Shown piece after piece: positions 9,538 through 17,070 of a stretch of DNA of 34,502 nucleotides. The stretch comes from Komagataeibacter melaceti (lineage in GTDB: Bacteria > Pseudomonadota > Alphaproteobacteria > Acetobacterales > Acetobacteraceae): the NCBI RefSeq assembly GCF_003403295.1, contig NZ_QUWV01000104.1, positions 1-34,502 on the forward strand. Direction: 5' to 3'. Position 1 is the first letter of the stretch. The number at the start of each line of letters is the position of its first letter. Under the pieces are notes generated by a model that was not told where the DNA came from, did not search any database, and saw only the letters and a program-made list of their open reading frames with translations. Both the position numbers and the translations under genes were made by a program.

Positions 9538-9631
9538 GGCCGTGCTCCGTACAAACGCCGGCACCCGGCGCTGCTTCTGCAGGCCGGGATGTTTCCGGGT
9601 CAGGTTTTCGGGATGTCAGGAACGGGTGTGC

Positions 9632-9655
9632 TAATCAGGTTGTGTCGCCTGATTA
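9632..9655. promoter_or_regulatory. inverted-repeat operator candidate
   Basis: TAATCAGG and CCTGATTA form a perfect 8-bp inverted repeat separated by 8 bases (9640-9647), a half-site spacing typical of dimeric regulators. It lies about 95 bases upstream of the methylase-helicase start codon, between that gene and the 90-bp repeat. The cognate protein is not identified; no small regulator is encoded next to it. Confidence 0.55.
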
Positions 9656-9694
9656 CTCTTTCCTTCAGCTCTTATTGCGACCGGGTCGGGCAGT

Positions 9695-9784
9695 GCGGGG
9701 CAAGGGTGCCGCGTAGCGGCAGCACCGGACCCGCGCGCAGGCGACGCAGACGCCGAGCACGGGGAGGAGCTACCCCTTGCGGCG
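9695..9784. repeat. 90-bp GC-rich repeat, copy 2
   Basis: This is the second copy of the segment at 4333-4422, differing at about six positions. It lies upstream of the methylase-helicase gene on the same strand orientation as copy 1, so each of the two large genes has one copy ahead of it. It is much more GC-rich than the rep-side sequence that begins right after it, so it also marks the edge of the replication backbone. Confidence 0.85.
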
Positions 9785-9978
9785 TGCTGGTCGATCTGGT
9801 GCCACTCCCTAAATGACTTTGCGGACTAATCTCTTAATCTTATTCTTCTTCTGGAAGCAAACTTACCACCCGTTCAGCTTGAATGTTACGAAAAAGCGGG
9901 TAGTCACACATCCGATCGCTATGTCGCAGTCGTTTAAACTTTTACAGTCGACCGATAGTCAAAATGGATTGTCGCTGG

Positions 9979-10000
9979 AAAATTGCAACGTTGCAATTTT
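9979..10000. promoter_or_regulatory. parS-like palindrome 1
   Basis: A perfect 22-bp palindrome with core ATTGCAACGTTGCAAT. The same core recurs at 11735 and 13687, and with one change at 11910. It lies just past the stop of rep. Dispersed identical palindromes around a ParA/ParB locus are typical of centromere sites bound by ParB; assignment to the ParB at 13800 is inferred from proximity. Confidence 0.65.
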
Positions 10001-10090
10001 TGAGAAACCTCTAAATCGACATAGAGACGACCTGCGTTGTCGCGCCCGATTTCGCATTTTTAGCGTCATAGAAGCGTTCTCGGCTCACGT

Positions 10091-11188
10091 TTACGGATTA
10101 CCTCGACGGTTGTGATAACTTTCGCAAAAGCCTTTCCATGCCGCTTTAAGCTTGGAACCATGCAGCTTGCCAAGTCGCTCACCGAGATGGTCTCGGAATG
10201 CATCGGCAATCAGGTCGATATCCCAGCCCCCGCCAGAGGAACGCGCTATTCTAGCGAATATCTCTTGGTCGGCTCCAAACTGGAGAGAACCGGCTGGGAA
10301 CATTACCTGCCCATCGCTTTTCGCAGCCGCGGGTCGTACTACTTGATTGCGTTGTGTTTCTAATTCGCGGGTAGTCGTTTGATGATCTATGACCTTTGGG
10401 GTTTCCTTAGGTCGGAAAACAATCTCGAGTTCTCTTACTGCTCTTCCTTGTCTTATTTCCGTCCACTCGACCGTAAAATGCGCCAGTTCGTCGATTTCAT
10501 TCTTACAAACGGTCAATACTTTTCGCCGCAACTGAGCAAAGTCTTTATAGACGTTAGGTGAGATCCCTAAAGCAGCACGAAATGCGATGACGTCACCTTT
10601 CCATACGGTTTGACGTCTCTTCACGCGCAAGGCCCCAATTTCGTAAAGTTTAAGCGCATAAGCCGAACGAAAACCCAATACAGCGGTGCGGTTCATGACC
10701 GCATAGGTCTCAGACTCTTGGATTAGTCTTCGGGCATCGGGAGTAAATTCCCACTCAATCCAACCGACTTCTTTTCCAGGCTCTGTGTCTTCAACCTCTT
10801 CCCTTGAAGAGGCAATCAGAGAAAATCGTCGCGTCGCTTTTTTACCTCGCCAGGAAATGTCGTCTTCGGCAAATAGAGTACCATGCAGTTCTTCAAGCAT
10901 GTCACTTATGCGTTCGTTACCTTTGTGACCTCGCCTGATGTCTGCTTTGCGCATGCGGTGGACCACTGGCTTCCAAGCATCGCCACCGGCTACAAGGATC
11001 ATCAACGCGAGTAGACGTGATGCAGTCAGGCTTAGCGATTGGCCTCTGACGAAACGTATCTCTACAAGGTGGCCAGGTTTGGCAAATTCGTCGGCACCCT
11101 TATGCTGTAGAGCGCGAGCAACACGCATGGCGCGTTTTGGTGCTTCATCACTTTCGGATGCGTATTGCATGGGCGGGTTATCCAGCAC
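10091..11188 (-). CDS. Rep_3-family plasmid replication initiator
   Basis: A protein of up to 365 residues resembling Rep_3 (PF01051) initiators, which use two winged-helix domains to bind iterons and open the origin. The N-terminal winged helix spans roughly 40-150. The conserved central segment is YAVMNRTAVLGFRSAYALKL near 190-210. The second winged helix includes FRAALGISPNVYKDFAQLRR and an EIDELAHFTVEW strand. The start is uncertain: GTG 11188, or ATG 11170 giving about 359 residues; neither has a strong ribosome binding site. A perfect inverted repeat sharing the iteron core lies just upstream (11212-11240), so the gene is probably autorepressed by Rep dimers. Iterons follow on the upstream side. 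It appears intact. Confidence 0.85.
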   Translation of the reverse strand: MLDNPPMQYASESDEAPKRAMRVARALQHKGADEFAKPGHLVEIRFVRGQSLSLTASRLLALMILVAGGDAWKPVVHRMRKADIRRGHKGNERISDMLEELHGTLFAEDDISWRGKKATRRFSLIASSREEVEDTEPGKEVGWIEWEFTPDARRLIQESETYAVMNRTAVLGFRSAYALKLYEIGALRVKRRQTVWKGDVIAFRAALGISPNVYKDFAQLRRKVLTVCKNEIDELAHFTVEWTEIRQGRAVRELEIVFRPKETPKVIDHQTTTRELETQRNQVVRPAAAKSDGQVMFPAGSLQFGADQEIFARIARSSGGGWDIDLIADAFRDHLGERLGKLHGSKLKAAWKGFCESYHNRRGNP

Positions 11189-11211
11189 CTAACGGGACGA
11201 ACGATTCGTAT

Positions 11212-11240
11212 CCTGACCTTAGAATGAGAATAAGGTCAGG
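11212..11240. promoter_or_regulatory. rep operator (inverted repeat of iteron core)
   Basis: CCTGACCTTA (11212-11221) and TAAGGTCAGG (11231-11240) form a perfect 10-bp inverted repeat with a 9-base spacer. The half-site CCTGACCT is the first eight bases of the iterons. This is the usual arrangement in iteron plasmids, where Rep dimers bind an inverted repeat at the rep promoter and Rep monomers bind the direct repeats. Confidence 0.8.
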
Positions 11241-11422
11241 TGAAGGGGAAATTGGGCATCTCAGCATCTTCTCGCGGCCGTACATGGTGCTGAGAAGTAA
11301 GGTTTCTTATGAAGATTTTTATCAACACGACCGCAGCGTGCTGCGGGGGATTCTGATTCTATTCAAGTGATTCTGATTCAAGACAAAAAGTACTAGGAAA
11401 ACCAACGACTTTTAGAGCATTT

Positions 11423-11506
11423 CCTGACCTCGTGGGGGACCTAGCCTGACCTCTTGGGGGATAGTAACCTGACCTCGTGGGGGATCTAACCTGACCTCGT
11501 GGGGGG
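11423..11506 (+). repeat. iteron cluster A, four direct repeats
   Basis: Four copies of a 17-bp unit CCTGACCTCGTGGGGGA begin at 11423, 11445, 11468 and 11490, so the period is 22-23 bp, two helical turns. The second copy has CTCTT in place of CTCGT and the fourth ends in G. Regular helical phasing is what Rep monomers need to load side by side at an origin. Confidence 0.9.
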
Positions 11507-11734
11507 CGGTCAGTTAAGATAGCTAGTTTTGGGGAAGTGCCCACACGTTATTTTAAGAACTTTCATGTTGACGGTCGCAAACCGGTATCTATGGGACTTG
11601 CGCGTGTTTTTTAATGAAATCTATGAGTGCGATTCGCAGTTTAACGGGCTTTCGTCTCTTTTTTAGATCTCGTTCATAGCTGCCGCAGCTGCCATGACGA
11701 TGTTCCACGCCAGATGATTGCCCAGTGTGGGTGG

Positions 11735-11750
11735 ATTGCAACGTTGCAAT
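11735..11750. promoter_or_regulatory. parS-like palindrome 2
   Basis: ATTGCAACGTTGCAAT, a perfect 16-bp palindrome identical to the core of the sites at 9979 and 13687. It lies between iteron cluster A and the DnaA-box-like site. Confidence 0.65.
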
Positions 11751-11800
11751 TATTTGAAGGTATATGGATTCCCTTGCGAAAAACGCGAGGTTACTAGCCT

Positions 11801-11809
11801 TTTTCCACA
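11801..11809 (+). promoter_or_regulatory. DnaA-box-like site
   Basis: TTTTCCACA fits the relaxed DnaA box consensus TTWTNCACA. A 9-bp match alone is weak evidence; the position between the iterons makes it plausible. It may help the host DnaA and Rep melt the AT-rich stretch just beyond 11926. Confidence 0.4.
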
Positions 11810-11909
11810 AGTAACTGACCTACCCGGTCGGCAGTAAGCGACGGTATGGGTAACCCAGCTCGCAGCACTATGCCGATGTCCCTGAGGCAACTGAACGCAT
11901 TTGTCCCAA

Positions 11910-11925
11910 ATTGCAATGTTGCAAT
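11910..11925. promoter_or_regulatory. parS-like palindrome 3 (one mismatch)
   Basis: ATTGCAATGTTGCAAT differs by a single base from the perfect palindrome at 11735, 175 bases away. It lies immediately before the A-rich stretch of the origin. Confidence 0.55.
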
Positions 11926-12118
11926 CTCTAATATGTGGCAAAGAAAATTTCGAAAAAAAAAGCTCACTAAAGATTAAAGCGAAAGTGACTGGGTAACTGA
12001 AGGCCTGATGTGGTTGCTTATTTTGGCAGCGCCACCGAGATGCTCGACTGGAAGCTACTGCATTCGGCTAGGGGGGGAATTCAGTGTTCCGCTGTTCTTA
12101 TTGATGCAGGGACAAATA

Positions 12119-12253
12119 TCCCCCACGAGGTCAGGGTAAGCATTTGTAGCTTGCCCCCCCAAGAAGTCAGGATAGCGACGTGCGCCGATTGGGATCCCCC
12201 ATAAGGTCAGGATACCTCGTACATCTTATCATATGCTCCCCCAAGAGGTCAGG
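12119..12253 (-). repeat. iteron cluster B, four inverted-orientation repeats
   Basis: Four further copies of the iteron are on the opposite strand, at 12119-12135, 12155-12171, 12195-12211 and 12237-12253. The first is an exact reverse complement of the cluster A unit; the others carry one to four changes. Spacing is 36, 40 and 42 bp, about twice cluster A. The cluster sits upstream of parA and faces cluster A; it could serve handcuffing or copy control, or regulate parA. Those roles are inferred. Confidence 0.85.
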
Positions 12254-12431
12254 ACACTCATCTTTTCGGTTTTTATGTTCGCTGCCTAATACGGCACATG
12301 ATCGTCGCGCTTTGCCGGCATTAAAAAAAGGGAATGGCTATCGAGTTAAGTCTCGACTTTCGAAAAGATAGATATTATCCATCAGAAATCGAAAGTTAGT
12401 GTGCGCCGGACGTTTATCGAAAGAAAGATTT

Positions 12432-13634
12432 ATGACAGCTGATCTCGAGCAAGCCGGATATACGAGTCTCCAAATGGTTGAAGGGCTGGCGGATAAAGCC
12501 GCGGCAGTTCTGGAGAATTTGAGGGAAAGCGCTGTTGCCGCGCGAGCCGGCGAGCGACGAGAACCGACATTTCAGATTGGCCAGGCTGCAGAACTCGTAG
12601 GCCGGACGCCTGCAGCCATACGCGACGCAGAAAAGGATGGTCGTCTGCCCAAACCTGAACGGGGAGCCAATAACAGGCGTGTGGGATATACGCTTGAACA
12701 GGTCAACGACATGCGCGGGATCTTTGGCACGCGTCCGTGGCGTGATCCAGGCGACCCGCCGGCAATCATAGCTGTTCAAAACTTTAAAGGCGGTGTCGGG
12801 AAATCAACGGTTGCTGTTCACCTTGCGCAATATCTCGCGATCCAAGGCTATCGCGTGGCGCTGATCGATTGTGACAGCCAAGCGTCAGCAACAACGCTCT
12901 TTGGTTACGTGCCAGATTTAGACCTTACTGAGGATGAGACGCTTTATCCGTTTTTGCGGCACGATGAACGTTCGTCACTGAGCTACGCGCTCAAACCTAC
13001 GCATTTCGATGGTCTATATCTGATACCGTCTAATCTTCGGCTGTTTCAATCTGAGTATGAAATCGCCGCGCGGATGGCTCAGGGCGAGCCTGGGCTTGTG
13101 GATCGGTTGTCGGTAGGGCTGGCATCTATAGCGCCAAATTTTGACGTTATAATTATGGATCCTCCTCCTGCCTTGGGAGCAATCTCGCTTTCTGTGCTGA
13201 GGGCAGCAAATGCATTGGTCGTTCCGGTGCCCCCGACAATTATGGACTTTTCGTCAACGACGGCCTTCCTGTCGATGCTGGAGGAGACATTGCGGACGCT
13301 AGCGCAGTTTGACAGGGCTCCTTCTCTAGAGTTTCTCAAATTCGTGGCTTCTCGGGTTGAAGAGAACAAATCGATTCACAAGGAACTTATCAAGCTGATG
13401 CAGGCTATTTTCGGCCATCATCTAGTTAGAGCCCCTCTGAAAAATTCTGCTGAAATCGACAATGCCACAGCTCGACTCATGACTGTGTACGAACAGCAAG
13501 GAGCGATCACAAGCAAGTCGGTTCGTGATCGCTGCCTTACCTATCTGAACGCAGTTTGTAAGGAGCTTGAAACGGATATTCGGGGAATGTGGCCTAGTCA
13601 TCAGGAGCGGCTTCGCAGGGAAGGACTGGTGTAA
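12432..13634 (+). CDS. ParA-type partition ATPase
   Basis: A 400-residue ATPase of the type Ia ParA group, which positions plasmid copies on the nucleoid together with ParB. An N-terminal helix-turn-helix lies around 50-105 (IGQAAELVGRTPAAIRDAEK, then NNRRVGYT), typical of ParA proteins that also repress their own operon. The deviant Walker A KGGVGKST is near residues 117-124, and LIDCDSQASAT (motif A') and VIIMDPPP (Walker B) follow. An in-frame GTG at 12399 would add 11 residues; ATG 12432 is preferred, although its AAGAAAG ribosome site is modest. parB follows after 165 bases that contain a parS-like palindrome. Iteron cluster B lies just upstream and may overlap its regulation. Confidence 0.92.
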   Translation: MTADLEQAGYTSLQMVEGLADKAAAVLENLRESAVAARAGERREPTFQIGQAAELVGRTPAAIRDAEKDGRLPKPERGANNRRVGYTLEQVNDMRGIFGTRPWRDPGDPPAIIAVQNFKGGVGKSTVAVHLAQYLAIQGYRVALIDCDSQASATTLFGYVPDLDLTEDETLYPFLRHDERSSLSYALKPTHFDGLYLIPSNLRLFQSEYEIAARMAQGEPGLVDRLSVGLASIAPNFDVIIMDPPPALGAISLSVLRAANALVVPVPPTIMDFSSTTAFLSMLEETLRTLAQFDRAPSLEFLKFVASRVEENKSIHKELIKLMQAIFGHHLVRAPLKNSAEIDNATARLMTVYEQQGAITSKSVRDRCLTYLNAVCKELETDIRGMWPSHQERLRREGLV

Positions 13635-13686
13635 TTTTTTCGTGGAGGTGGCGGTTCATTGAACTCTCGCAAATCGTCAATTTCTG

Positions 13687-13708
13687 AAAATTGCAACGTT
13701 GCAATTTT
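13687..13708. promoter_or_regulatory. parS-like palindrome 4
   Basis: A perfect 22-bp palindrome, the same core ATTGCAACGTTGCAAT with flanking A and T, identical over 22 bases to the copy at 9979. It lies between parA and parB, about 90 bases upstream of parB. Confidence 0.7.
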
Positions 13709-13799
13709 GGACTGGTGGCGGAGCGAGAAGCGAAGCACGCATTTTCAAAGCATTATTCGAACTTTTTGCAGGTCGAGTAATGTGAAAAAGGAGGGATAA

Positions 13800-14834
13800 A
13801 TGTCGGGGAAAAACAGGGCTTTTGCGGACGGGTTAACAGCTGCAATTTCAGGCGTAACCGGTAGACAAGGCCAGTCTCGTCCAAATCGGTCAATCATTAA
13901 TGATCGTACTAACCGATTAGCAGAAGTTGCTAGCGGTAAAGTTGTTACTCGTACTCACGAGTTTATTGACCCTGCACGATGCAAAATGTGGGAGGGTCAT
14001 AATCGTGATTACGCCGCGTTGTCTTATGAAAACTGTCGCGAACTTATCGAAAGCATTCGTGCGCAGGGACGCCAAGAGGTTCCGGCCATCGTTCGGCGAT
14101 TGACCAACAACCCAGATTTTGATTTTGAAGTGATCTGTGGTGCACGCCGGCATTGGTCTGTTTCGTGGCTTAACGCCAATAATTATCGTGACATTAAGTT
14201 CCTTGTTGAGCCTCGTGAAATGGAGGACGAGGAAGCCTTCCGTATTGCGGACCTAGAAAATAGGGCGCGTGAGGATCTTACCGATTACGAGCGTGCAAAG
14301 GATTACTTGTTGGGTCTTGATCGGTACTATCATGGTCGCCAAAAAACGATGGCAGATCGGTTGAACGTCTCTGAAGCATGGTTAAGCCGGTACCTCGACC
14401 TTGCTAGATTGCCTGAAGCAGTCACTCGGGCATTTGTTAGCCCGCATGATATTCGGCTTAAGCATGTGATGCAGATAAAGCCCCTTATTAAAGAAAGTGC
14501 ATCACGCGAAGTGGTCTACGAGGCTGCTGAACGTATTGCTGCGTTGCGAAGCAAAGATCAGAACTACCTTGTGGAACCTGCCGCGGTGGCTCGCGAACTC
14601 GAGAATGCGGTAGCAACGGAACTGGGACATCTACGTCGCGGCAGCGTGCGCTCGCCTAAACGTGGCGCCGTTGCTATCACTCGCGATACGGATGGCAAAG
14701 AGATTGTAAAAATAGATGCGAAGTCGCCTAAGCGTTTGCAGGTCACTTTCATGCTGGCGGAGCTACGTTCTCGCGAAGAGATGGAGGAGGCAGTTAAACT
14801 GCTGACGGATCGCTACTGGCCCGTTCAAGAATGA
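13800..14834 (+). CDS. ParB/RepB-type partition protein
   Basis: A 344-residue centromere-binding protein. The ParB N-terminal domain runs roughly 55-150, with the arginine motif GARRHWS near 117-123 in place of the common GERRxRA; this is the CTP-binding region in ParB proteins. The helix-turn-helix is at about 180-205 (KTMADRLNVSEAWLSRYLDL). The C-terminal part, from 270 on, is basic then mixed, and probably dimerises. AAAAAGGAGGG lies directly upstream of ATG 13800. It follows parA on the same strand and is the likely binder of the four palindromes. It appears complete and marks the right end of the AT-richer backbone. Confidence 0.9.
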   Translation: MSGKNRAFADGLTAAISGVTGRQGQSRPNRSIINDRTNRLAEVASGKVVTRTHEFIDPARCKMWEGHNRDYAALSYENCRELIESIRAQGRQEVPAIVRRLTNNPDFDFEVICGARRHWSVSWLNANNYRDIKFLVEPREMEDEEAFRIADLENRAREDLTDYERAKDYLLGLDRYYHGRQKTMADRLNVSEAWLSRYLDLARLPEAVTRAFVSPHDIRLKHVMQIKPLIKESASREVVYEAAERIAALRSKDQNYLVEPAAVARELENAVATELGHLRRGSVRSPKRGAVAITRDTDGKEIVKIDAKSPKRLQVTFMLAELRSREEMEEAVKLLTDRYWPVQE

Positions 14835-15385
14835 ACTTTTGCTTAGGATGCGTAACCTGCAGCAGTCAGCGTATCAGATTTGTTTCTGCGTGAATTATCG
14901 GTGCTGGGTCTGAGTGGTAATGCTGGGTCACCATTGCACGAGTGTATGTGCCTTGTGTCCGAAATACGTGCTGGGGCGCGTTTGAGAGGACTAAGCGATT
15001 TCAAAACAAGCAGGCTGGGCATGTAGCTCATGGGGGCACTGCGTGTCGATAGGACGGTCTTGCTTGTGTACCTGATGACTGTAAACGTGATGTCATCGCC
15101 ATACCAACGGTTCTGCAATCATTGCTGGTTAGAGTATTTTTTGCTGACCGTCCTTTTTGTTTTTGGTAGGCCGACTACTCATTGGACTGATTAGTAGTTA
15201 ATGGGCACAGTGGCCCATGACGATATCAGCCGCGTTCTCGAGGCATAGCCTGAGGTGCCTGCGGCTTCGAAAGTCATTGCGTCGTCTGCGGATCGGTCAT
15301 CAACAGGTCTTCATCAGGGGAAACACTGGTTTCCTGATATTCTGCTTTTTTGCTGTGTGTCCACTGGACGAATGCAGGTGAAAGC
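14835..15385. other. intergenic region, backbone/cargo boundary
   Basis: No supported gene lies in these 550 bases. There is an imperfect hairpin with ACTACT at 15174-15179 and AGTAGT at 15193-15198, and a perfect one with ATGGGC at 15201-15206 and GCCCAT at 15213-15218. Either could be a terminator-like structure or an IS end remnant. A minus-strand frame at 15274-15468 runs into the antisense of the next gene and is not convincing. Confidence 0.5.
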
Positions 15386-16279
15386 ATGATCGCAATCAGG
15401 AAATTCCCCGGTTTATTGCCGGGCTTTAGCTGGCGGGATATCGAGGTGAATGGCGTGCGGATCCGCACTGCTACCGGCGGAAACGGACCGCCGCTGCTCC
15501 TGCTGCATGGTCATCCGCAGATGCATCTGACCTGGCACAAGGCGGCACCCGCACTGGCGAAACGTTTTACCATAGTGGCCCCAGATCTGCGGGGTTATGG
15601 TGATAGCGCCAAGCCTGAAGGTGGAATGGATCACGCCAACTATTCCAAGCGGGCCATGGCGGATGATCAGGTTGGCGTCATGCACCAGCTTGGATTTGAA
15701 CGGTTCATGGTTGTCGGGCATGACCGGGGCGGACGGGTGGCGCACCGCATGGCGCTGGATGCACCGCAGTCGGTGGAAAAACTGGTGCTGGTCGATATCG
15801 TACCGACAGCAACGATGTATGCCCGGACCAATATGGAATTCGCCCGACGCTATTTCTGGTGGTTTTTTCTGATCCAGCCCGCCCCCCTGCCTGAAAGGCT
15901 GATCAGTGGAGATCCGGACTTTTTTCTCGAAAGCCACATTGCAGGACAGATCAAGATACCAGGATCGGTCGATCCGCGTGTCATGGTCGAATATCGTCGA
16001 TGCTACGCCGACCCGGCAATGCGTCATGCAGCATGCGAAGACTACCGCGCTGCGGCAGGCATCGATCTAGTCCATGATGCGACTGATGCAGACAAGCGGA
16101 TTGAGGTCCCATTACTGGCTCTGTGGGGCGCACGCGGCACCGTGGGCGCGCTATATGATGTTGTCGAGACATGGCGCGAAAAAGCAGTGGACGTGCGGGG
16201 ATACGCGATCGACTGTGGTCATAGTCCGCAGGAAGAAGCACCGGCAGAACTGCTGCATCGGCTTGATGCGTTTCTCTGA
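15386..16279 (+). CDS. alpha/beta hydrolase, haloacetate dehalogenase-like
   Basis: A 297-residue alpha/beta-hydrolase. It shows HGHPQ (oxyanion region, 41-45), PDLRGYGDS (66-74) and the nucleophile elbow GHDRGGR with Asp113. Asp137 follows in LVDIVP, and His279 in DCGHSPQEE is the probable general base. Asp nucleophile and DRGGR are hallmarks of the fluoroacetate/haloacetate dehalogenase and epoxide-hydrolase group. The FWWFFLIQP segment at 158-166 aligns with the halide-pocket HW pair of fluoroacetate dehalogenase, but the His position is Trp here, so defluorination is doubtful. ATG 15386 has AGGTG 6 bases upstream; an upstream start at 15350 lacks support. The gene is isolated, convergent with a TetR gene, and cytoplasmic. 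Confidence 0.82.
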   Translation: MIAIRKFPGLLPGFSWRDIEVNGVRIRTATGGNGPPLLLLHGHPQMHLTWHKAAPALAKRFTIVAPDLRGYGDSAKPEGGMDHANYSKRAMADDQVGVMHQLGFERFMVVGHDRGGRVAHRMALDAPQSVEKLVLVDIVPTATMYARTNMEFARRYFWWFFLIQPAPLPERLISGDPDFFLESHIAGQIKIPGSVDPRVMVEYRRCYADPAMRHAACEDYRAAAGIDLVHDATDADKRIEVPLLALWGARGTVGALYDVVETWREKAVDVRGYAIDCGHSPQEEAPAELLHRLDAFL

Positions 16280-16407
16280 CCTTCGCGAAACAGTTGGAGA
16301 GTCAAAGCTCGATTTTCACCGCATTATAGTCAGTTATGCTTTGAAAAGCAGACCCGTTCAATCCAGATGACGCGATTGCTGAAGATATCGATCGGCTGTG
16401 TGCGGAT

Positions 16408-16432
16408 TCAGAGGTTACGGAGCGACCTCTGA
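16408..16432. terminator. hairpin between convergent genes
   Basis: TCAGAGGT (16408-16415) and ACCTCTGA (16425-16432) form a perfect 8-bp stem with a 9-base loop between the ends of the hydrolase and TetR genes. No T-tract follows on either side, so it is at best a weak intrinsic terminator; it could act in both directions. Confidence 0.45.
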
Positions 16433-16438
16433 CCCGGA

Positions 16439-17044
16439 TCAGGGGGAGGCGACCGCATGTTCCAGATAGAGCCGCAGCACCGTAACGGCTTCCTTGTCCT
16501 GTGCCGGGCGGGGGACCGAATGATCCTGTGGCAGGGCAAAGATTGCCTTGACCAGATGCAGCAGCATCACGGCCCGTTCGTCATGTAGACCCGGAGAACC
16601 ACCCAGCCGTGCCAACAACTGGCTCATGCGCCCGATCAGTGCCTTGCGGAGCGTTCCTGTCCCATCTGGCAGGGTAACCCCGCTGTCGAGCAGGGAAAGG
16701 ACGACTGAGCGTTCCGTCCGCAGACGCTGGATGATATCCAGCAGTCCTTGCGCCGCGTCACGTGGCGACAGCGGCGGATCGCGGTCGACCAACTCATCCA
16801 GGGCATGCAGGAGCCGCGCGCCGTAGCGTTCGAGCACTGCGGCGGCCAGCACGTCCTTGGTCGGAAAAAAACGGTAGAGCGAACCGATTGCTGTGCTGGC
16901 GCGGGCAGCGATCTCGGTCATGGTCGCCGCCTCGTATGACTTCTCGCCAAAGACCGTTGTTGCGGCTGCGAGGATCGCTTCAACGCGGTCGCGTCCGCGC
17001 TGCCGCTTGGGCGCGAGTGGTGATGAACGGGGCGGGCTTGACAT
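16439..17044 (-). CDS. TetR-family transcriptional regulator
   Basis: A 201-residue regulator. The N-terminal DNA-binding domain covers about residues 15-65, with RVEAILAAATTVFGEKSYEA and the recognition-helix region TMTEIAARASTAIGSLYRFF, ending in FPTKDVLAAAV. The C-terminal ligand domain has no recognised subfamily. It is transcribed divergently from the isochorismatase-like/AbrB pair. The 116-bp gap holds a perfect 9-bp inverted repeat (17071-17094) and a 12-bp palindrome, most simply its operator controlling both directions. The inducer is unknown. Confidence 0.88.
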   Translation of the reverse strand: MSSPPRSSPLAPKRQRGRDRVEAILAAATTVFGEKSYEAATMTEIAARASTAIGSLYRFFPTKDVLAAAVLERYGARLLHALDELVDRDPPLSPRDAAQGLLDIIQRLRTERSVVLSLLDSGVTLPDGTGTLRKALIGRMSQLLARLGGSPGLHDERAVMLLHLVKAIFALPQDHSVPRPAQDKEAVTVLRLYLEHAVASP

Positions 17045-17070
17045 AATGCGAGGGTACCCTCAACTTTCTT

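Larger units (their letters stand above)
9538..9978. other. promoter/leader region of methylase-helicase gene
   Basis: This 441-base gap holds a candidate operator (9632-9655) and copy 2 of the 90-bp repeat (9695-9784). The following AT-rich stretch has no convincing gene. A plus-strand frame at 9813-10115 is open, but it has no good ribosome binding site and an implausible composition. The minus-strand promoter of the methylase-helicase gene must lie here, or transcription continues from rep. Confidence 0.5.
11241..12431. other. origin of replication region
   Basis: About 1.2 kb without a convincing gene lies between divergent rep and parA. It holds two iteron clusters in opposite orientation, a DnaA-box-like site, two parS-like palindromes and an AT-rich stretch at about 11926-11985 containing a run of nine or more A. 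Together these make it the probable oriV and centromere. Short open frames (for example minus strand 11589-11810) overlap a palindrome and have no recognisable product. Confidence 0.8.

Noticed and set aside
9813-10115. 100-codon plus-strand frame between the repeat and rep
   Set aside because: It contains the parS-like palindrome, is AT-rich, lacks a ribosome site and resembles no protein.
11589-11810. 73-codon minus-strand frame in the origin region
   Set aside because: It overlaps a parS-like palindrome and the DnaA-like box and has no recognisable product.
11423-12253. Regular short repeats that could be taken for a CRISPR array
   Set aside because: The repeat unit is 17 bp, spacers are 5-6 bp in one cluster and 19-25 bp in the other, the clusters have opposite orientation, and a Rep_3 gene is adjacent. 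They are iterons.
15274-15468. 64-codon minus-strand frame near the hydrolase start
   Set aside because: It runs into the antisense of the hydrolase. The tail looks protein-like, but there is no independent start or family match.
15386-16279. Calling the hydrolase a fluoroacetate dehalogenase outright
   Set aside because: The nucleophile and base fit, but the His of the halide pocket is Trp, so a specific substrate is not supported.
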